This document shows, one piece after another, positions 8,743 through 18,485 of a DNA stretch of 64,000 bases (positions within the stretch are counted from its first letter, which is position 1; every line of letters starts with the position of its first letter). The translations under genes and the position numbers were made by a program. Source of the DNA: CAWEDP01 sp963807925 (GTDB lineage: Bacteria > Acidobacteriota > Vicinamibacteria > Vicinamibacterales > CAVVIG01); assembly GCA_963807925.1 (NCBI GenBank), contig CAWEDP010000002.1, forward strand, positions 2,852,001 through 2,916,000. The letters are read 5' to 3'. The notes under the pieces are model-generated. The model did not search any database and had not been told where the DNA came from. It saw only the letters and a list, made by a program, of their open reading frames with translations.

Positions 8743-11720
8743 TCAGAAACTCCATTGCGCGCTGAGTTTCGCGAAGCGCGCCGACAGGACGGAGGTTGGC
8801 GTCAGCCACGCCCCGCCGGCGATGAACGCCTGGTTATACGTCAACACGGCGGCGCTGTTCAAAGCGTTGTAGAGATCGATGGCGACGTTGGTCCGCGTCT
8901 TCCCGAATCGAAGCACCTTGGCAACACGGATGTCCAGTTGACTGATGCGATCGCCGTACAGGGTGCCGGGCGCGATCAGATTGACGGTGACGTTCGGGGC
9001 GTTCCCTGAGAGATTGCGGCCGAGCGACGGCACGACTGCCGCATTCGAAACGGCGTAATTGGCAGCAAGTTGCGCGCCGGGATTGCTCTGGAATGTCGCG
9101 GCCACCTGGACGTCGATTCGAGGCAGCGTATAGGCGGCAAGACCGCGGAACTGGGGCAGGAATCCGGTCGCGGTGTGACAGTAGGGGTTGAGTGCCGAGC
9201 CTTCGGGAAGCTGTGCGCGGACTTCGCAGTTGTCGGTGACCGTCTGTCCGGTGCTCACACCGCCTTGAACCGTCAGCGTCGGCCTGGGTCGTGCGTTGAC
9301 GGTGACGTCCACGCCTTGCCAGGTACCTGGTACTGGTTACCAAAATTGCCGGCGTAGGTGACGTAGTTGTTCGTCATTCCAAACAGCGTCGGGTTCACGT
9401 CGTACAGGCCTGTGATGAGGTTCCCCCCGCCGCCGGGCAGGCGGGCGTCGGCGGGCGCCGTGACGCTGAACCCGGTGAAGTCTGACGAGGCGACCGCGAG
9501 GTTGTCGGTCACGGTGAAGTTCTGGAACCAGCGGCGATAGTAACCGACTTCCGCCGACACGCGGGTCAGCACCTCGTGCTGGACGGACACGCCAAGCCCC
9601 CAGTCGGACGGACGAACCCCCCATCCCTGGAGAATGCCAGGATCGTAGGTGTTGCTGAAGACCGGTCGCCCGAAGTTCTGGTTGGAGATTGCCCCGCAGA
9701 AATCGCCGGCGGCTGACCTCAGATCCTGAGACCCGGGATTCAGGAGGTTGCAGTCTGGAGTGAAGTTGCCGTTGGCGTCCGTCCAGGTTCGCGTCACGCT
9801 GGTGGCCACGCGGCTGATCGGATTGGGCCCGGTGTAGTTCTGGTAGTTGCTCGCGGCGGCCAGGTACTTGCCGACGTTGAGCTTCAGGGCGGTCCGGCCG
9901 TTGCCAGAGAGATCGTAGGCGACGCCCACTCGCGGCGTGATGTCGTTGTAGCCCTTCACACCGTCGGTGTCGGGAAACGCGAGCGGCGTCGGCAGGAAGT
10001 TAGTGGGCCCGATCTGCTGCGCCGGGAAGACGCTCCAGGCGCGATCGTACCGCACGGCTCCTTGCAGCGTGAGCCGTCCGAGCTTCCACTGGTCCTGTGC
10101 GAACAGCGCCGCCCAGCTCGTGCGGTTGTGGATCGGGTACGGAAGCGCCGTCATCGTGAGCTGGTTGGGGACGCCGTTGTTGACCCGGAAGGCGAGATTG
10201 GCGTTGTTGGTGAAGTTCTTCTGGTCGTCCACGTAGTAGGCGCCCTGATACCCGAACTTCATGTTGTGCGCGCCTGTGACGTAGGACGCCGACGCGTGCC
10301 AGGTCGGCGCGCCAATCCAGTCGTTCGACCAGTTCTGGGACCGGTATGTGAGTCCGGGAATGCTCCCGTTCGCCGCGCACCCAGCCGAACATTGCTCCGT
10401 CACCCGAATGAGGTCGCGCGAGTTGTCGCGCTCGTGCGAGCCCCATCCGATGAGCACGGTGCCAAGGCCCGCCTCGAGGAGCAGGCGGTTGGTGGTCGGC
10501 GACGTCCACGTGATTTGCTGGACGCGCGAGGGATGGTTATACAGCGTGCTGTTGGCCTCGGGCGAGGTCGTCGCGTTCCCGCCCCAGATGCACAACTGGC
10601 AGATCGACTGTTCATCCCAGAACAGATTGAATTTGTTGCGAGGTGACGCCTGGAAGGTCATCCGGAGGCTGGCGTTCTTCCAGGTGCCGTCGTTGCGCGC
10701 CTGCTGACTGAGGTCCGGCGCATAAGTCCACAGCGCGGGGTCGCCCGCGTTGAGATTCTCGTACATCCCCGCGACCGTCTTGCGATTCCCCTGATGGCGC
10801 GCGGTGAAGAAGTACCACAGTCGATCCTTCCGCACCGGCCCGCCCACCGCACCGTTGACGTCCCAGATCTTGTCGAGCGTGGCGGGAACGCGCAGGCCGG
10901 CATCTTTCAGCGCCTGGGTGAAGTTGTCGCCCTGCATCGCGCCGCTGGCGCCGGTCGCGAACAGCTGTCCCGACATCATGTTGCCGCCGGTCCGCGGCAC
11001 CACGTTGATGATCGGGCCGCCGACCTCGGACTCCCCCAGGCCGCCAGACGTGCTGAACGTCAATTCCTGGCTGTTCCCCACGTCCGACACGTACCCGGAA
11101 ACGCCGCTGCCGCCGAGGGAGGCGCCGACCGAGACGCCATCCACCTGGAGACGTCCTTCGGTGTTGGGACCTCCATGGATCCCGAAGGTGGGCGAGAAGG
11201 GGCCGGCGAGTCCACCAACGTCGGTCGTCGTGGACAAGGTGATGCCCGGCACGAGATACGCGACGCTGTGGAACGAACGGGCAATCGGAAGCTCGGCGAG
11301 CACGTCCCGGCCGACAACCGCCTGGCGCTTGACGCTCTGCACGTCGACCACGGGCGCCTCCCCGGTGACGGTGACCGTCTCCGAGACGGTTCCCACCTTC
11401 AGCTCGACGTTGATCGTCGCCGTGAACGACCCGGCCAGCTCGACGCCCTCGCGCTTGACGCTGCTGAATCCGGGGAGCGTGAAGGTCACCGAGTAGGCCC
11501 CCGGCCGCAGGTCGATGATTTGATATTGACCGGTGCCGTCGGTCACGACCGTACGAACCCTTTCAATCAGGGCCGGGCTCGCGGCCTCAACCGTGACGCC
11601 GGGCAGAACAGCGCCCGACGCATCCTTCACCACGCCGACGATCGAGGCTTGAGCGTGAGCGAGCGCAGGCACCATGCAGATCGCGCCGGCGAGCGCGAGC
11701 CTGCGTATCAACCGCTTCAT
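8743..11720 (-). CDS. TonB-dependent receptor, Oar-like, with one frameshift near 9327
   Basis: About 990 residues if read through. It begins with a signal peptide (MKRLIRRLALAGAICM), then a carboxypeptidase-regulatory-like domain (GVVKDASGAVLPGVTVEAAS, about residues 25-110), a plug region (VDVQSVKRQAV onward) and a long 22-strand beta-barrel ending in an aromatic C-terminal strand (AQWSF). It would import a large substrate across the outer membrane with TonB energy; the substrate is unknown. The frame breaks at about 9320-9330: the first frame reads NFGNQYQV and then nonsense, while the conserved GVDVTVNARP continues in another frame, consistent with two extra or one missing base. AAAGGACG precedes the ATG. 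Paralogues at 25816 and 29183 align throughout. Confidence 0.85.
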
Positions 11721-11840
11721 GGGGACGTCCTTTCTTGGCTCTCCATCCAAGAGACACGTCGGTCGGCTGGTGTTTGCCGGAGTCTACTTGCTCGGTCGAA
11801 CGCCAGTCAACGTGTCGAATGCCCCGTTAAACAGCTGTTA

Positions 11841-11859
11841 GACAGCCGTTAACGCTGTC
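11841..11859. promoter_or_regulatory. Palindrome GACAGC-N7-GCTGTC in a divergent promoter region
   Basis: Between the divergent TonB receptor (start 11720) and the small gene at 11980 lies GACAGC CGTTAAC GCTGTC, a perfect 6-bp inverted repeat with a 7-bp spacer that itself contains GTTAAC. Immediately upstream, a second ACAGCTGT palindrome (about 11831-11838) repeats the same half-site. This spacing fits a dimeric repressor or activator site. The regulator is unknown. The rest of 11721-11979 shows nothing else I can name. Confidence 0.35.
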
Positions 11860-11979
11860 GAGTTGGGACCATGATCGTTCTCCGACTTTCTGGATTCGCG
11901 AGTAGGTGGCGCCGGCCGGCGGCTCGATCGTCGCCGGAGCGTGCTACATTCGCCGCATCACTCGAGTCTGGAGGCGCAC

Positions 11980-12255
11980 ATGGCGATCGGTGTCTACGTC
12001 GCTCCGAAATCGATGACCGCGCAGCAATACGAGTCGGTTCAAGGCAAGCTCGAAGCCGCCGGCTTGGCGAAGCCTGCCGGGCGTCTGTTTCACAGTTGCT
12101 TCGGGACCGGCGACAAGCTGGCCGTATTCGACGTCTGGGACTCGCAGCAATCGCTCGACCGTTTCGCTGAGACGCTCCGGCCGCTGCTCAGCGAAGCCGG
12201 CATCGAGGCGGAGACGCCGCAGGTGATGCCCATCCACAAGATGATCAACGGGTGA
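11980..12255 (+). CDS. Small alpha/beta-barrel (ABM-like) protein
   Basis: A 91-residue cytosolic protein (no signal peptide). The ATG at 11980 has GGAGG 5 bases before it, which excludes the upstream in-frame start. The sequence has the beta-alpha-beta pattern of dimeric alpha/beta-barrel proteins: a first strand (IGVYVAPKSM), a helix (QQYESVQGKLEAAG), a second strand (VFDVWDSQQSLDRFAETL) and a final strand ending VMPIHKMING, which is typical of this family. Such proteins are often small monooxygenases or stress-responsive dimers; no catalytic residue is evident, so activity is not assigned. Confidence 0.65.
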   Translation: MAIGVYVAPKSMTAQQYESVQGKLEAAGLAKPAGRLFHSCFGTGDKLAVFDVWDSQQSLDRFAETLRPLLSEAGIEAETPQVMPIHKMING

Positions 12256-12381
12256 GGACTGCGCTCCACTCGTAGCTGAACCGGTTTCGACGGACAGACG
12301 AGCCAGCATTCGCGCCGCTGAGGTCCTTCGCTCCTCACGCGAACAGCGGCGCGTACATTGCACGAGCTGTCGTCGACACGC

Positions 12382-13632
12382 ATGAACGCCAAACACGCGG
12401 CTCTCGCGCTTGGCAGCGCTCTGGTCCTGAACTCGTGCGTCGCGGCCGACAGACCCCCCGCCGCCGCCTCGTCTTCCCGTGCTTCGGCAACCGTGGGCGA
12501 ATCATCCTCCGCCGTCGAACCCGGCCGCGAAGGGGACGACGCGCCCGTGCCGGTGGTGACGACTCACGCCGTCGTGAGGAGCGTGCCAGTCACGATCCCG
12601 GCGGTCGGAACGGTCGAGGCGGTCTCGACTGTCCGAATTCAATCACAGGTCACAGGACAGCTGACGGCGATCGGCTTCACCGAAGGGGGCGAAGTTCGAA
12701 CGGGCCAGCTCCTCTTCACCATCGATCCGCGGCCGTTCCGGGCGGCGGTCGCGCAGGCGCAGGCGGCGCTCGCGCGCGATACGGCGACCAACAGCAATCA
12801 GCAGGCGCAGCAGACGCGGTACGCCGATTTGTTCGGCAAGGGACTCCTCCCTCGCGATCAATTTGAGGCGCAACGGGCCGCCGCAAGCTCGTCCGAGGCG
12901 GTGCTCGCCGTCGACAGGGCCGCGGTGGAGGCCGCCGAGCTCAATCTGCAGTACGCCCGCATCACCGCGCCGATTTCCGGCCGGGCCGGCTCGCTCGGGG
13001 TTCATGTCGGCGACATCGTACGCCCGAGCGACACGACGCCGATGGTGGTGATCAATCAGGTGTCGCCGATCTACGTCACCTTTTCGGTGCCGGGCCGGTA
13101 CCTCGCCGACATCCGGCGCCATCAGGCAGAGCAGCCGCTGTCGGTCGACGGCCGGACCCAGCCCGGGGCGCTGCCCGGCGCGCAGCCACCAGCGCCCTCC
13201 ATCGACGCGCCCGACATCCAGCCGCAGGCGGGCGGCACGCTCGAACGGGGGCATGTCACGTTCATCGACAACGCCATCGACACCACCACCGGCACGATCA
13301 GGCTGCGGGCCTCGTTCGACAACGCCGATCGCGCGTTCTGGCCCGGCCTCTTCGTGCAGGCCACGCTCAATCTGAGGACCGAGCCGGATGCGGTGGTCGT
13401 GCCCGCCGCTGCCGTACAGGTCTCGCAGGACGGCCAATACGTGTATGTCGTCAAGCCCGATCAGACCGCGGAGCTGCGGCCCGTGACCGTGGAGCGGCAG
13501 CAGGAGGACCAAATGGTGATCGCCAGGGGACTCTCCGGAGGCGAGGAGGTGGTCACCGACGGGCAGCTGCGGCTCACGCCGGGCGCGCCTGTCGTCGCAC
13601 ACGGCGCCCCGGGTGATCCGGGAGAGGAATAG
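12382..13632 (+). CDS. RND efflux periplasmic adaptor lipoprotein (MdtA/AcrA type)
   Basis: A 416-residue membrane-fusion protein. Starting at the ATG at 12382 gives a lipoprotein signal with lipobox LNSC (Cys19), so it should be anchored in the inner membrane. In order come a Ser/Ala-rich linker, a biotinyl-lipoyl half (VSTVRIQSQVTGQLTAIGF), a helical hairpin (about 110-185, AQAQAALARDTATNSNQQAQ), the second lipoyl half (APISGRAGSLGVHVGDIV) and a beta-barrel domain (GRYLADIRRHQAEQPL, DNAIDTTTGTIRLRASFDN). It bridges the pump encoded 15 bases downstream to an outer-membrane channel. No TolC-like gene is adjacent, so the channel must be encoded elsewhere. Confidence 0.92.
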   Translation: MNAKHAALALGSALVLNSCVAADRPPAAASSSRASATVGESSSAVEPGREGDDAPVPVVTTHAVVRSVPVTIPAVGTVEAVSTVRIQSQVTGQLTAIGFTEGGEVRTGQLLFTIDPRPFRAAVAQAQAALARDTATNSNQQAQQTRYADLFGKGLLPRDQFEAQRAAASSSEAVLAVDRAAVEAAELNLQYARITAPISGRAGSLGVHVGDIVRPSDTTPMVVINQVSPIYVTFSVPGRYLADIRRHQAEQPLSVDGRTQPGALPGAQPPAPSIDAPDIQPQAGGTLERGHVTFIDNAIDTTTGTIRLRASFDNADRAFWPGLFVQATLNLRTEPDAVVVPAAAVQVSQDGQYVYVVKPDQTAELRPVTVERQQEDQMVIARGLSGGEEVVTDGQLRLTPGAPVVAHGAPGDPGEE

Positions 13633-13647
13633 AGCAACAGGCCAATC

Positions 13648-16600
13648 GTGAACCTTGCCGAGACCTTCATTCGCCGGCCGGTCGCCACCACGCTGCTCGT
13701 CGTGACGATCCTGGTCTTCGGGATCGCCGGGTACCGCCTGCTGCCGGTCAGCGATCTGCCGACGGTCGACTTTCCCACCATTCAGGTCAGCGCCAGCCTG
13801 CCGGGCGCCAGCCCGGAGACGATGGCCGCGGCGGTGGCGACGCCGCTCGAAAAGCAGTTCTCGACGATTGCCGGCGTGACGTCGATCAGCTCGACCAGCT
13901 CACAGGGGGGCACGAACATCACGCTCCAGTTCGATCTGAGCCGGAACATCGATGCCGCCGCCCAGGACGTGCAGTCGATGATCGCGCGCGCCTCGCGTTC
14001 GCTGCCGCCCGGCATGCCGTCGCCGCCTTCCTACTCGAAAGTGAACCCCGCGGCCTCGTCGATTCTCATCCTGACGCTCAGCTCGCCCACGCTGCCGATG
14101 AGGGAGGTGGACCGCTACGCGGAAACGGTGATGGCCGAGCGTCTCTCGACGGTGAACGGCGTCGCGCAGGTGAATGTCTTCGGCGCGCAGAAATTCGCGG
14201 TTCGCGTCGACGTCGACCCGGCCCAGCTCGCGTCCCGGCAGATTGGCGTCGATCAGCTGACGAGCGCCATCGCGTCGGCGAACGTGAACCGGCCCACCGG
14301 CACGTTGAACGGCCCCGATCGCACGTTCGTCGTGCAGGCGACCGGGCAGTTGATGGACGCGGCCGCCTACCGCCCGATTGTCGTGGCCTATCGCAACGGC
14401 AGTCCGGTCCGGCTCGAGGACGTGGCGAACGTCTACGACGGCGTCGAGGACCCGCGCAACGCGAGCTGGTTCAACGACACCCGGACGATCTACCTGGCGA
14501 TCCAGCGGCAGCCCGGCACCAACACCGTGGAGGTGGTCGACGCGATCAAATCGATCCTGCCGGACCTGCAGTCGCAGTTGCCGGCCGCCCTGCGCGTCGC
14601 CATCCGGTCCGATCGATCGGTGCCGGTCCGCGAGGCGGTCACCGACGTCAAGTTCACGCTGCTGCTGACGGTGTTCCTCGTCGTGCTGGTGATCTTCGTC
14701 TTCCTCAGGAACATCTCGGCGACGGTCATCCCCAGCCTGGCCCTGCCGTTCTCCATTGTCGGCACCTTCGCCGTGATGTGGGCGCTCGACTTCAGCCTCG
14801 ACAACCTCTCGCTGATGGCGCTGACGCTCTCGGTCGGCTTCGTGGTCGACGACGCGATCGTGATGCTGGAGAACATCGTGCGCCATCTCGAAACGGGCAA
14901 GCCGGGCCTGCAGGCGGCGCTCGACGGCTCCAGGGAGATTGCGTTCACCATCGTGTCGATGACGCTGTCGCTCGCCGCGGTGTTCATCCCCATCCTGTTC
15001 ATGGGCGGCATCGTCGGGCGGCTGATGCACGAGTTCGCCATCACGATCGCCGCGGCCATTCTCGTGTCCGGGGTGGTGTCGCTGACGCTCACGCCGATGC
15101 TGTGCAGCCGCTTCCTGAAGCCGCTCCACACGGGGCACCATGGCAGGCTGTACAACCTCATCGAATCCGGCTTCGACCGGACGCTCGACTGGTACGCCCG
15201 GTCGCTCACCCAGGCCATCCGCTTCAGGCCACTCACGATGGGCCTGCTGGCGGCGCTGCTGGCCGGCACGGCGTACCTGTTCGCCGTCGTCCCGAAGGGG
15301 TTCATTCCCAGCGTCGATATCGGACAGCTCAGCGGCCAGGTGGAGGCGATTCAGGGCATCGGCTTCGAGTCGATGATGCAGCATCAGAAACAGGTGATGG
15401 ACGTCCTCGAGAACGACCCCAACGTCGCCGGCTTCACCTCGAACGTCAGCGGGAACGGCGGACGGCTGAACGTGGATTTGAGGCCGCGCGACGAGCGGCG
15501 GCTCTCGGCGGATCAGATCATCGACGAGCTGCGGCCGAAGCTCGCCCGCGTGCCGGGCGTGCGCGTCTACCTCACCAACCCGCCGGCGATTCGGATTGGC
15601 GGGTTCCGGAGTCGCAGCCAGTACCAGTACACGCTCCAGAGCACGGATACCCGGGAGCTCTACCGGGTCGCGCCGCAGTTCGAGGCGGCGCTGCGCGACG
15701 TGCCGGGACTCGAAGACATCAACTCCGACCTGCAGGTCACGAACCCGCAGGTGACCGTGGATCTCGATCGCGACCAGATTTCCGCGCTCGGATTGTCGGC
15801 CGATCAGGTGGAATCGGCGCTGACGGCGGCGTACGGATCGCAGCAGATCTCGCAAATCTTCGCGCCGGATGACGAGTACAAGGTCATCCTGCAGGTTGCG
15901 CCCCAGTACCAGCAGGATCCGGCGGCGTTGTCGATGCTCTACGTGCAGGGCCCCAACGCGGCTCTCGTCCCGCTCTCTGCCGTCGTCACGACGCGACAGA
16001 CGGCCGGCCCGCAGTCGGTCAACCACACCGGACAGCTGCCGTCGGTCACGCTGTCGTTCAACCTGCGCCAGGGCGTCGCCCTCGGCGACGAGGTCTCACG
16101 CGTCGATCAGGTTGCCCGCCAGACCCTTCCTCCCGGCGTCATCGGAAGCTTTCAGGGCACGGCCCAGGCGTTTCAGGACTCGCTGAGGGGCCTCGGATGG
16201 ATTCTCGCGCTTGCGATCTTCGTCATCTATGTCGTCCTGGGGATTCTCTACGAGAGCTTCATCCATCCCGTGACGATTCTGTCCGGCTTGCCAGCGGCAG
16301 GCTTCGGCGCGCTGCTCACGCTCCTGGCGTTCCATCAGGACCTCGACATGTACGCCTTTGTCGGCATCATCATGCTGGTCGGTCTCGTGAAGAAGAACGG
16401 CATCATGATGATCGACTTCGCCATCGAGCGGCGCCGCCGCGAAAAGACGCGCGCGGCCGACGCGATTCACGAAGCCTGCATGGTCCGCTTCCGGCCGATC
16501 ATGATGACGACGATGGCGGCGCTCGTCGGCACGCTGCCTATCGCGTTCGGGTGGGGCGCCGGCGCGGAGGCGCGGCGGCCGCTCGGTCTCGCGGTGGTCG

Positions 16601-16746
16601 GCGGCCTGCTCGTCTCGCAGACGCTGACGCTCTACGTGACGCCGGTCTTCTATATCTACATGGAACAGGCGCACGACTGGGTCGAGCGCCGCCGGGCCGC
16701 CCGTCCGCTGATCGCCCGCCTCGAGACGCAGCCGGTCCGAAAGTAG
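13648..16746 (+). CDS. RND multidrug efflux pump, HAE1 family (MdtB/MdtC-like)
   Basis: A 1032-residue inner-membrane pump, full length for the family, starting with GTG. The first helix (MNLAETFIRRPVATTLLVV) and FPTIQVSASLPGASPETM are hallmarks of HAE1 pumps. The proton-relay Asp pair is present in helix 4 (GFVVDDAIVMLENI, near residue 403). There are two repeats of six helices flanking large periplasmic porter domains. The second half ends PLGLAVVGGLLVSQTLTLYVTP, as expected. It uses the proton gradient to expel drugs or other amphiphiles from the periplasm. It follows the adaptor gene closely and forms a two-gene operon with it; substrate range is not predictable. Of family members, the DFSLDNLSLMALTLSVGFVV pattern is closest to MdtB/MdtC. 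Confidence 0.95.
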   Translation: MNLAETFIRRPVATTLLVVTILVFGIAGYRLLPVSDLPTVDFPTIQVSASLPGASPETMAAAVATPLEKQFSTIAGVTSISSTSSQGGTNITLQFDLSRNIDAAAQDVQSMIARASRSLPPGMPSPPSYSKVNPAASSILILTLSSPTLPMREVDRYAETVMAERLSTVNGVAQVNVFGAQKFAVRVDVDPAQLASRQIGVDQLTSAIASANVNRPTGTLNGPDRTFVVQATGQLMDAAAYRPIVVAYRNGSPVRLEDVANVYDGVEDPRNASWFNDTRTIYLAIQRQPGTNTVEVVDAIKSILPDLQSQLPAALRVAIRSDRSVPVREAVTDVKFTLLLTVFLVVLVIFVFLRNISATVIPSLALPFSIVGTFAVMWALDFSLDNLSLMALTLSVGFVVDDAIVMLENIVRHLETGKPGLQAALDGSREIAFTIVSMTLSLAAVFIPILFMGGIVGRLMHEFAITIAAAILVSGVVSLTLTPMLCSRFLKPLHTGHHGRLYNLIESGFDRTLDWYARSLTQAIRFRPLTMGLLAALLAGTAYLFAVVPKGFIPSVDIGQLSGQVEAIQGIGFESMMQHQKQVMDVLENDPNVAGFTSNVSGNGGRLNVDLRPRDERRLSADQIIDELRPKLARVPGVRVYLTNPPAIRIGGFRSRSQYQYTLQSTDTRELYRVAPQFEAALRDVPGLEDINSDLQVTNPQVTVDLDRDQISALGLSADQVESALTAAYGSQQISQIFAPDDEYKVILQVAPQYQQDPAALSMLYVQGPNAALVPLSAVVTTRQTAGPQSVNHTGQLPSVTLSFNLRQGVALGDEVSRVDQVARQTLPPGVIGSFQGTAQAFQDSLRGLGWILALAIFVIYVVLGILYESFIHPVTILSGLPAAGFGALLTLLAFHQDLDMYAFVGIIMLVGLVKKNGIMMIDFAIERRRREKTRAADAIHEACMVRFRPIMMTTMAALVGTLPIAFGWGAGAEARRPLGLAVVGGLLVSQTLTLYVTPVFYIYMEQAHDWVERRRAARPLIARLETQPVRK

Positions 16747-16770
16747 CGGGCAACGCGCCCGACAAACGCC

Positions 16771-16782
16771 AACAAAAATGTC
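16771..16782. promoter_or_regulatory. Possible degenerate GACA-N4-TGTC box upstream of glnA
   Basis: AACAAAAATGTC matches the GACA-N4-TGTC inverted repeat found at the urea and 58 kb loci with one mismatch. It lies 134 bases before the glnA start. No second box is 31 bp away, and I see no clean -24/-12 element in the leader, so the assignment is weak. The remaining leader (16783-16915) has a purine-rich Shine-Dalgarno (AGAGGAG) before the ATG. Confidence 0.25.
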
Positions 16783-16915
16783 CGGCAGCACCGATCGCTG
16801 GGGTACCGGCGCCAGATCCGCTATTCTTCCGAAACTGATTCCCGCGGGTCATTTTCCGACGTGACCATCGGGCCGTCCCGAGCACGGCCATCGGTGGAGA
16901 AAGAGGAGCCGCCCT

Positions 16916-18334
16916 ATGACGTCCGACGATTTTTTCACCCTCGCGAAGAAGCATCAGGCCGACATCGTCGATCTGAAGTTCGTCGACATGCTCGGCAGCT
17001 GGCAACACTGCTCCTTTCCCATCGATCTCTGGGACGCCGACACGTTCAAGGAAGGCCTCGGGTTCGACGGCTCCTCGATACGCGGCTGGATGGGGATTCA
17101 CGAATCGGACATGCTCGCCATGCCCGATCCCGAGACCACGTGCATCGATCCGTTCTTCGCGAAGCCGACGATCAGTGTGATTGCCAACGTCGTCGATCCG
17201 GTCACCGGAAAGGACTTCTCGCGCGACCCGCGACACATCGCCCGCAAGGCCGAAGCCTATTTGAAGGAGTCGGGCATCGCCGACACCTGCTTCATCGGTC
17301 CCGAGCCGGAGTTCTTCATCTTCGACGAAGTCCGCTACGAACAGAACCAGCACCGGGGGTACTACGAGATCGATTCGGCGGAGGGAGCGTGGAACACGGC
17401 GCGGATCGAGGAGCCGAACCTCGGGTACAAGCCGAGCTTCAAGGGCGGCTATTTCCCTGTGAGCCCGACCGACACGTACCACGATCTTCGCGGTGAGATG
17501 GTCGAGGAGATGCGGAAGATCGGAATCGTGGTCGAGGCGCACCACCACGAGGTCGCGACGGCCGGGCAGAGCGAGATCGACATGCAGTTCAAGCCGCTGC
17601 TCAAAATGGCGGACCAGTTCATGTGGTACAAGTACATCTGCAAGAACGTCGCAAAACGCCGCGGCAAGACCGTGACCTTCATGCCGAAGCCGATCTTCGA
17701 AGACAACGGCAGCGGCATGCACACGCACACGTCTCTCTGGAAGGCCGGAAAGCCGCTGTTTGCCGGCACCGGGTACGCCGGGTTGAGCGAGATGGGGCTC
17801 CATGCCGCCGGCGGCCTCCTGAAACATGCGCCGGCGATCCTCGCCTTCGCGGCGCCGACGACCAACTCGTACCGCCGCCTAGTGCCCGGATTCGAGGCGC
17901 CGGTCAACCTCGCGCTGTCGGCGCGCAACCGCTCGGCGTCGATTCGGATTCCGATGTACTCGAAAAGCCCGAAGGCCAAACGGCTCGAATTCCGCTGTCC
18001 GGATCCGAGCTGCAACGGCTACCTGGCCTGGTCGGCGATGCTCATGGCGATGCTCGATGGCATCCGGAACAAGATCAGCCCTGGCGAACCGCTGGACCGC
18101 GACATCTACGAGATGACCCGCGAAGAGATGAAGCACATGGGGATCCGGACCACGCCGGGATCGCTCGAGGAGGCGATCGCCGCGCTCGAGCAGGATCACG
18201 CCTTCCTGCTCCAGGGCGACGTGTTCACCGAGGATCTGGTGCGGACCTGGATCACCTACAAGCGCGAGAAGGAGCTCGATCCAATCCGCCTGCGGCCGCA
18301 TCCGCACGAGTTCTATCTCTACTACGACAACTAG
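16916..18334 (+). CDS. glnA: Glutamine synthetase type I
   Basis: A 472-residue cytosolic enzyme making glutamine from glutamate, ammonia and ATP, the central step of ammonium assimilation. The length is normal for GSI dodecamers. Signature blocks are present: GFDGSSIRGW in the N-terminal domain, the glutamate/metal region GPEPEFFIFDE, HHHEVATAGQSEID, the ATP-binding FMPKPIFEDNGSGMHTH and the NRSASIRIP loop. The DIYEMTREE segment near residue 400 holds the Tyr at the position that is adenylylated in GSI-beta enzymes. AGAGGAG precedes the ATG by about 7 bases. It is monocistronic here: a hairpin follows, and no PII, amtB or glnE gene is next to it. Its closeness to a urea/sigma-54 segment suits nitrogen control. 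Confidence 0.97.
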   Translation: MTSDDFFTLAKKHQADIVDLKFVDMLGSWQHCSFPIDLWDADTFKEGLGFDGSSIRGWMGIHESDMLAMPDPETTCIDPFFAKPTISVIANVVDPVTGKDFSRDPRHIARKAEAYLKESGIADTCFIGPEPEFFIFDEVRYEQNQHRGYYEIDSAEGAWNTARIEEPNLGYKPSFKGGYFPVSPTDTYHDLRGEMVEEMRKIGIVVEAHHHEVATAGQSEIDMQFKPLLKMADQFMWYKYICKNVAKRRGKTVTFMPKPIFEDNGSGMHTHTSLWKAGKPLFAGTGYAGLSEMGLHAAGGLLKHAPAILAFAAPTTNSYRRLVPGFEAPVNLALSARNRSASIRIPMYSKSPKAKRLEFRCPDPSCNGYLAWSAMLMAMLDGIRNKISPGEPLDRDIYEMTREEMKHMGIRTTPGSLEEAIAALEQDHAFLLQGDVFTEDLVRTWITYKREKELDPIRLRPHPHEFYLYYDN

Positions 18335-18375
18335 GCCTTCGATGGCCGATCGGCGGAGGCCCCCATCCTCACGTC

Positions 18376-18404
18376 ACCGCAGCCGGCCGGGAGCCGGCTG
18401 CGGT
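18376..18404 (+). terminator. Hairpin after glnA
   Basis: A perfect 12-bp stem (ACCGCAGCCGGC with its complement at 18393-18404) and a 5-base loop, 42 bases after the glnA stop. There is no U-run, so it may act as a Rho-assisted terminator or a 3' stabiliser. Confidence 0.55.
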
Positions 18405-18485
18405 GTGATCGCGGCCTGCGGAGTTCGACCGGAACGGCTTTTTGGCGTCGACGCCGACGTCCTTCGCTCCCTGAATCGCCCCCTC

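Noticed and set aside
13900..16026. 708-codon minus-strand frame opposite the RND pump
   Set aside because: Runs antisense to a fully conserved 1032-residue pump and has the Arg/His/Asp-rich composition of shadow frames.
18405..18485. Minus-strand peptide-like stretch after the glnA hairpin
   Set aside because: Open for only about 30 codons and matches nothing I recognise; not enough for a feature.
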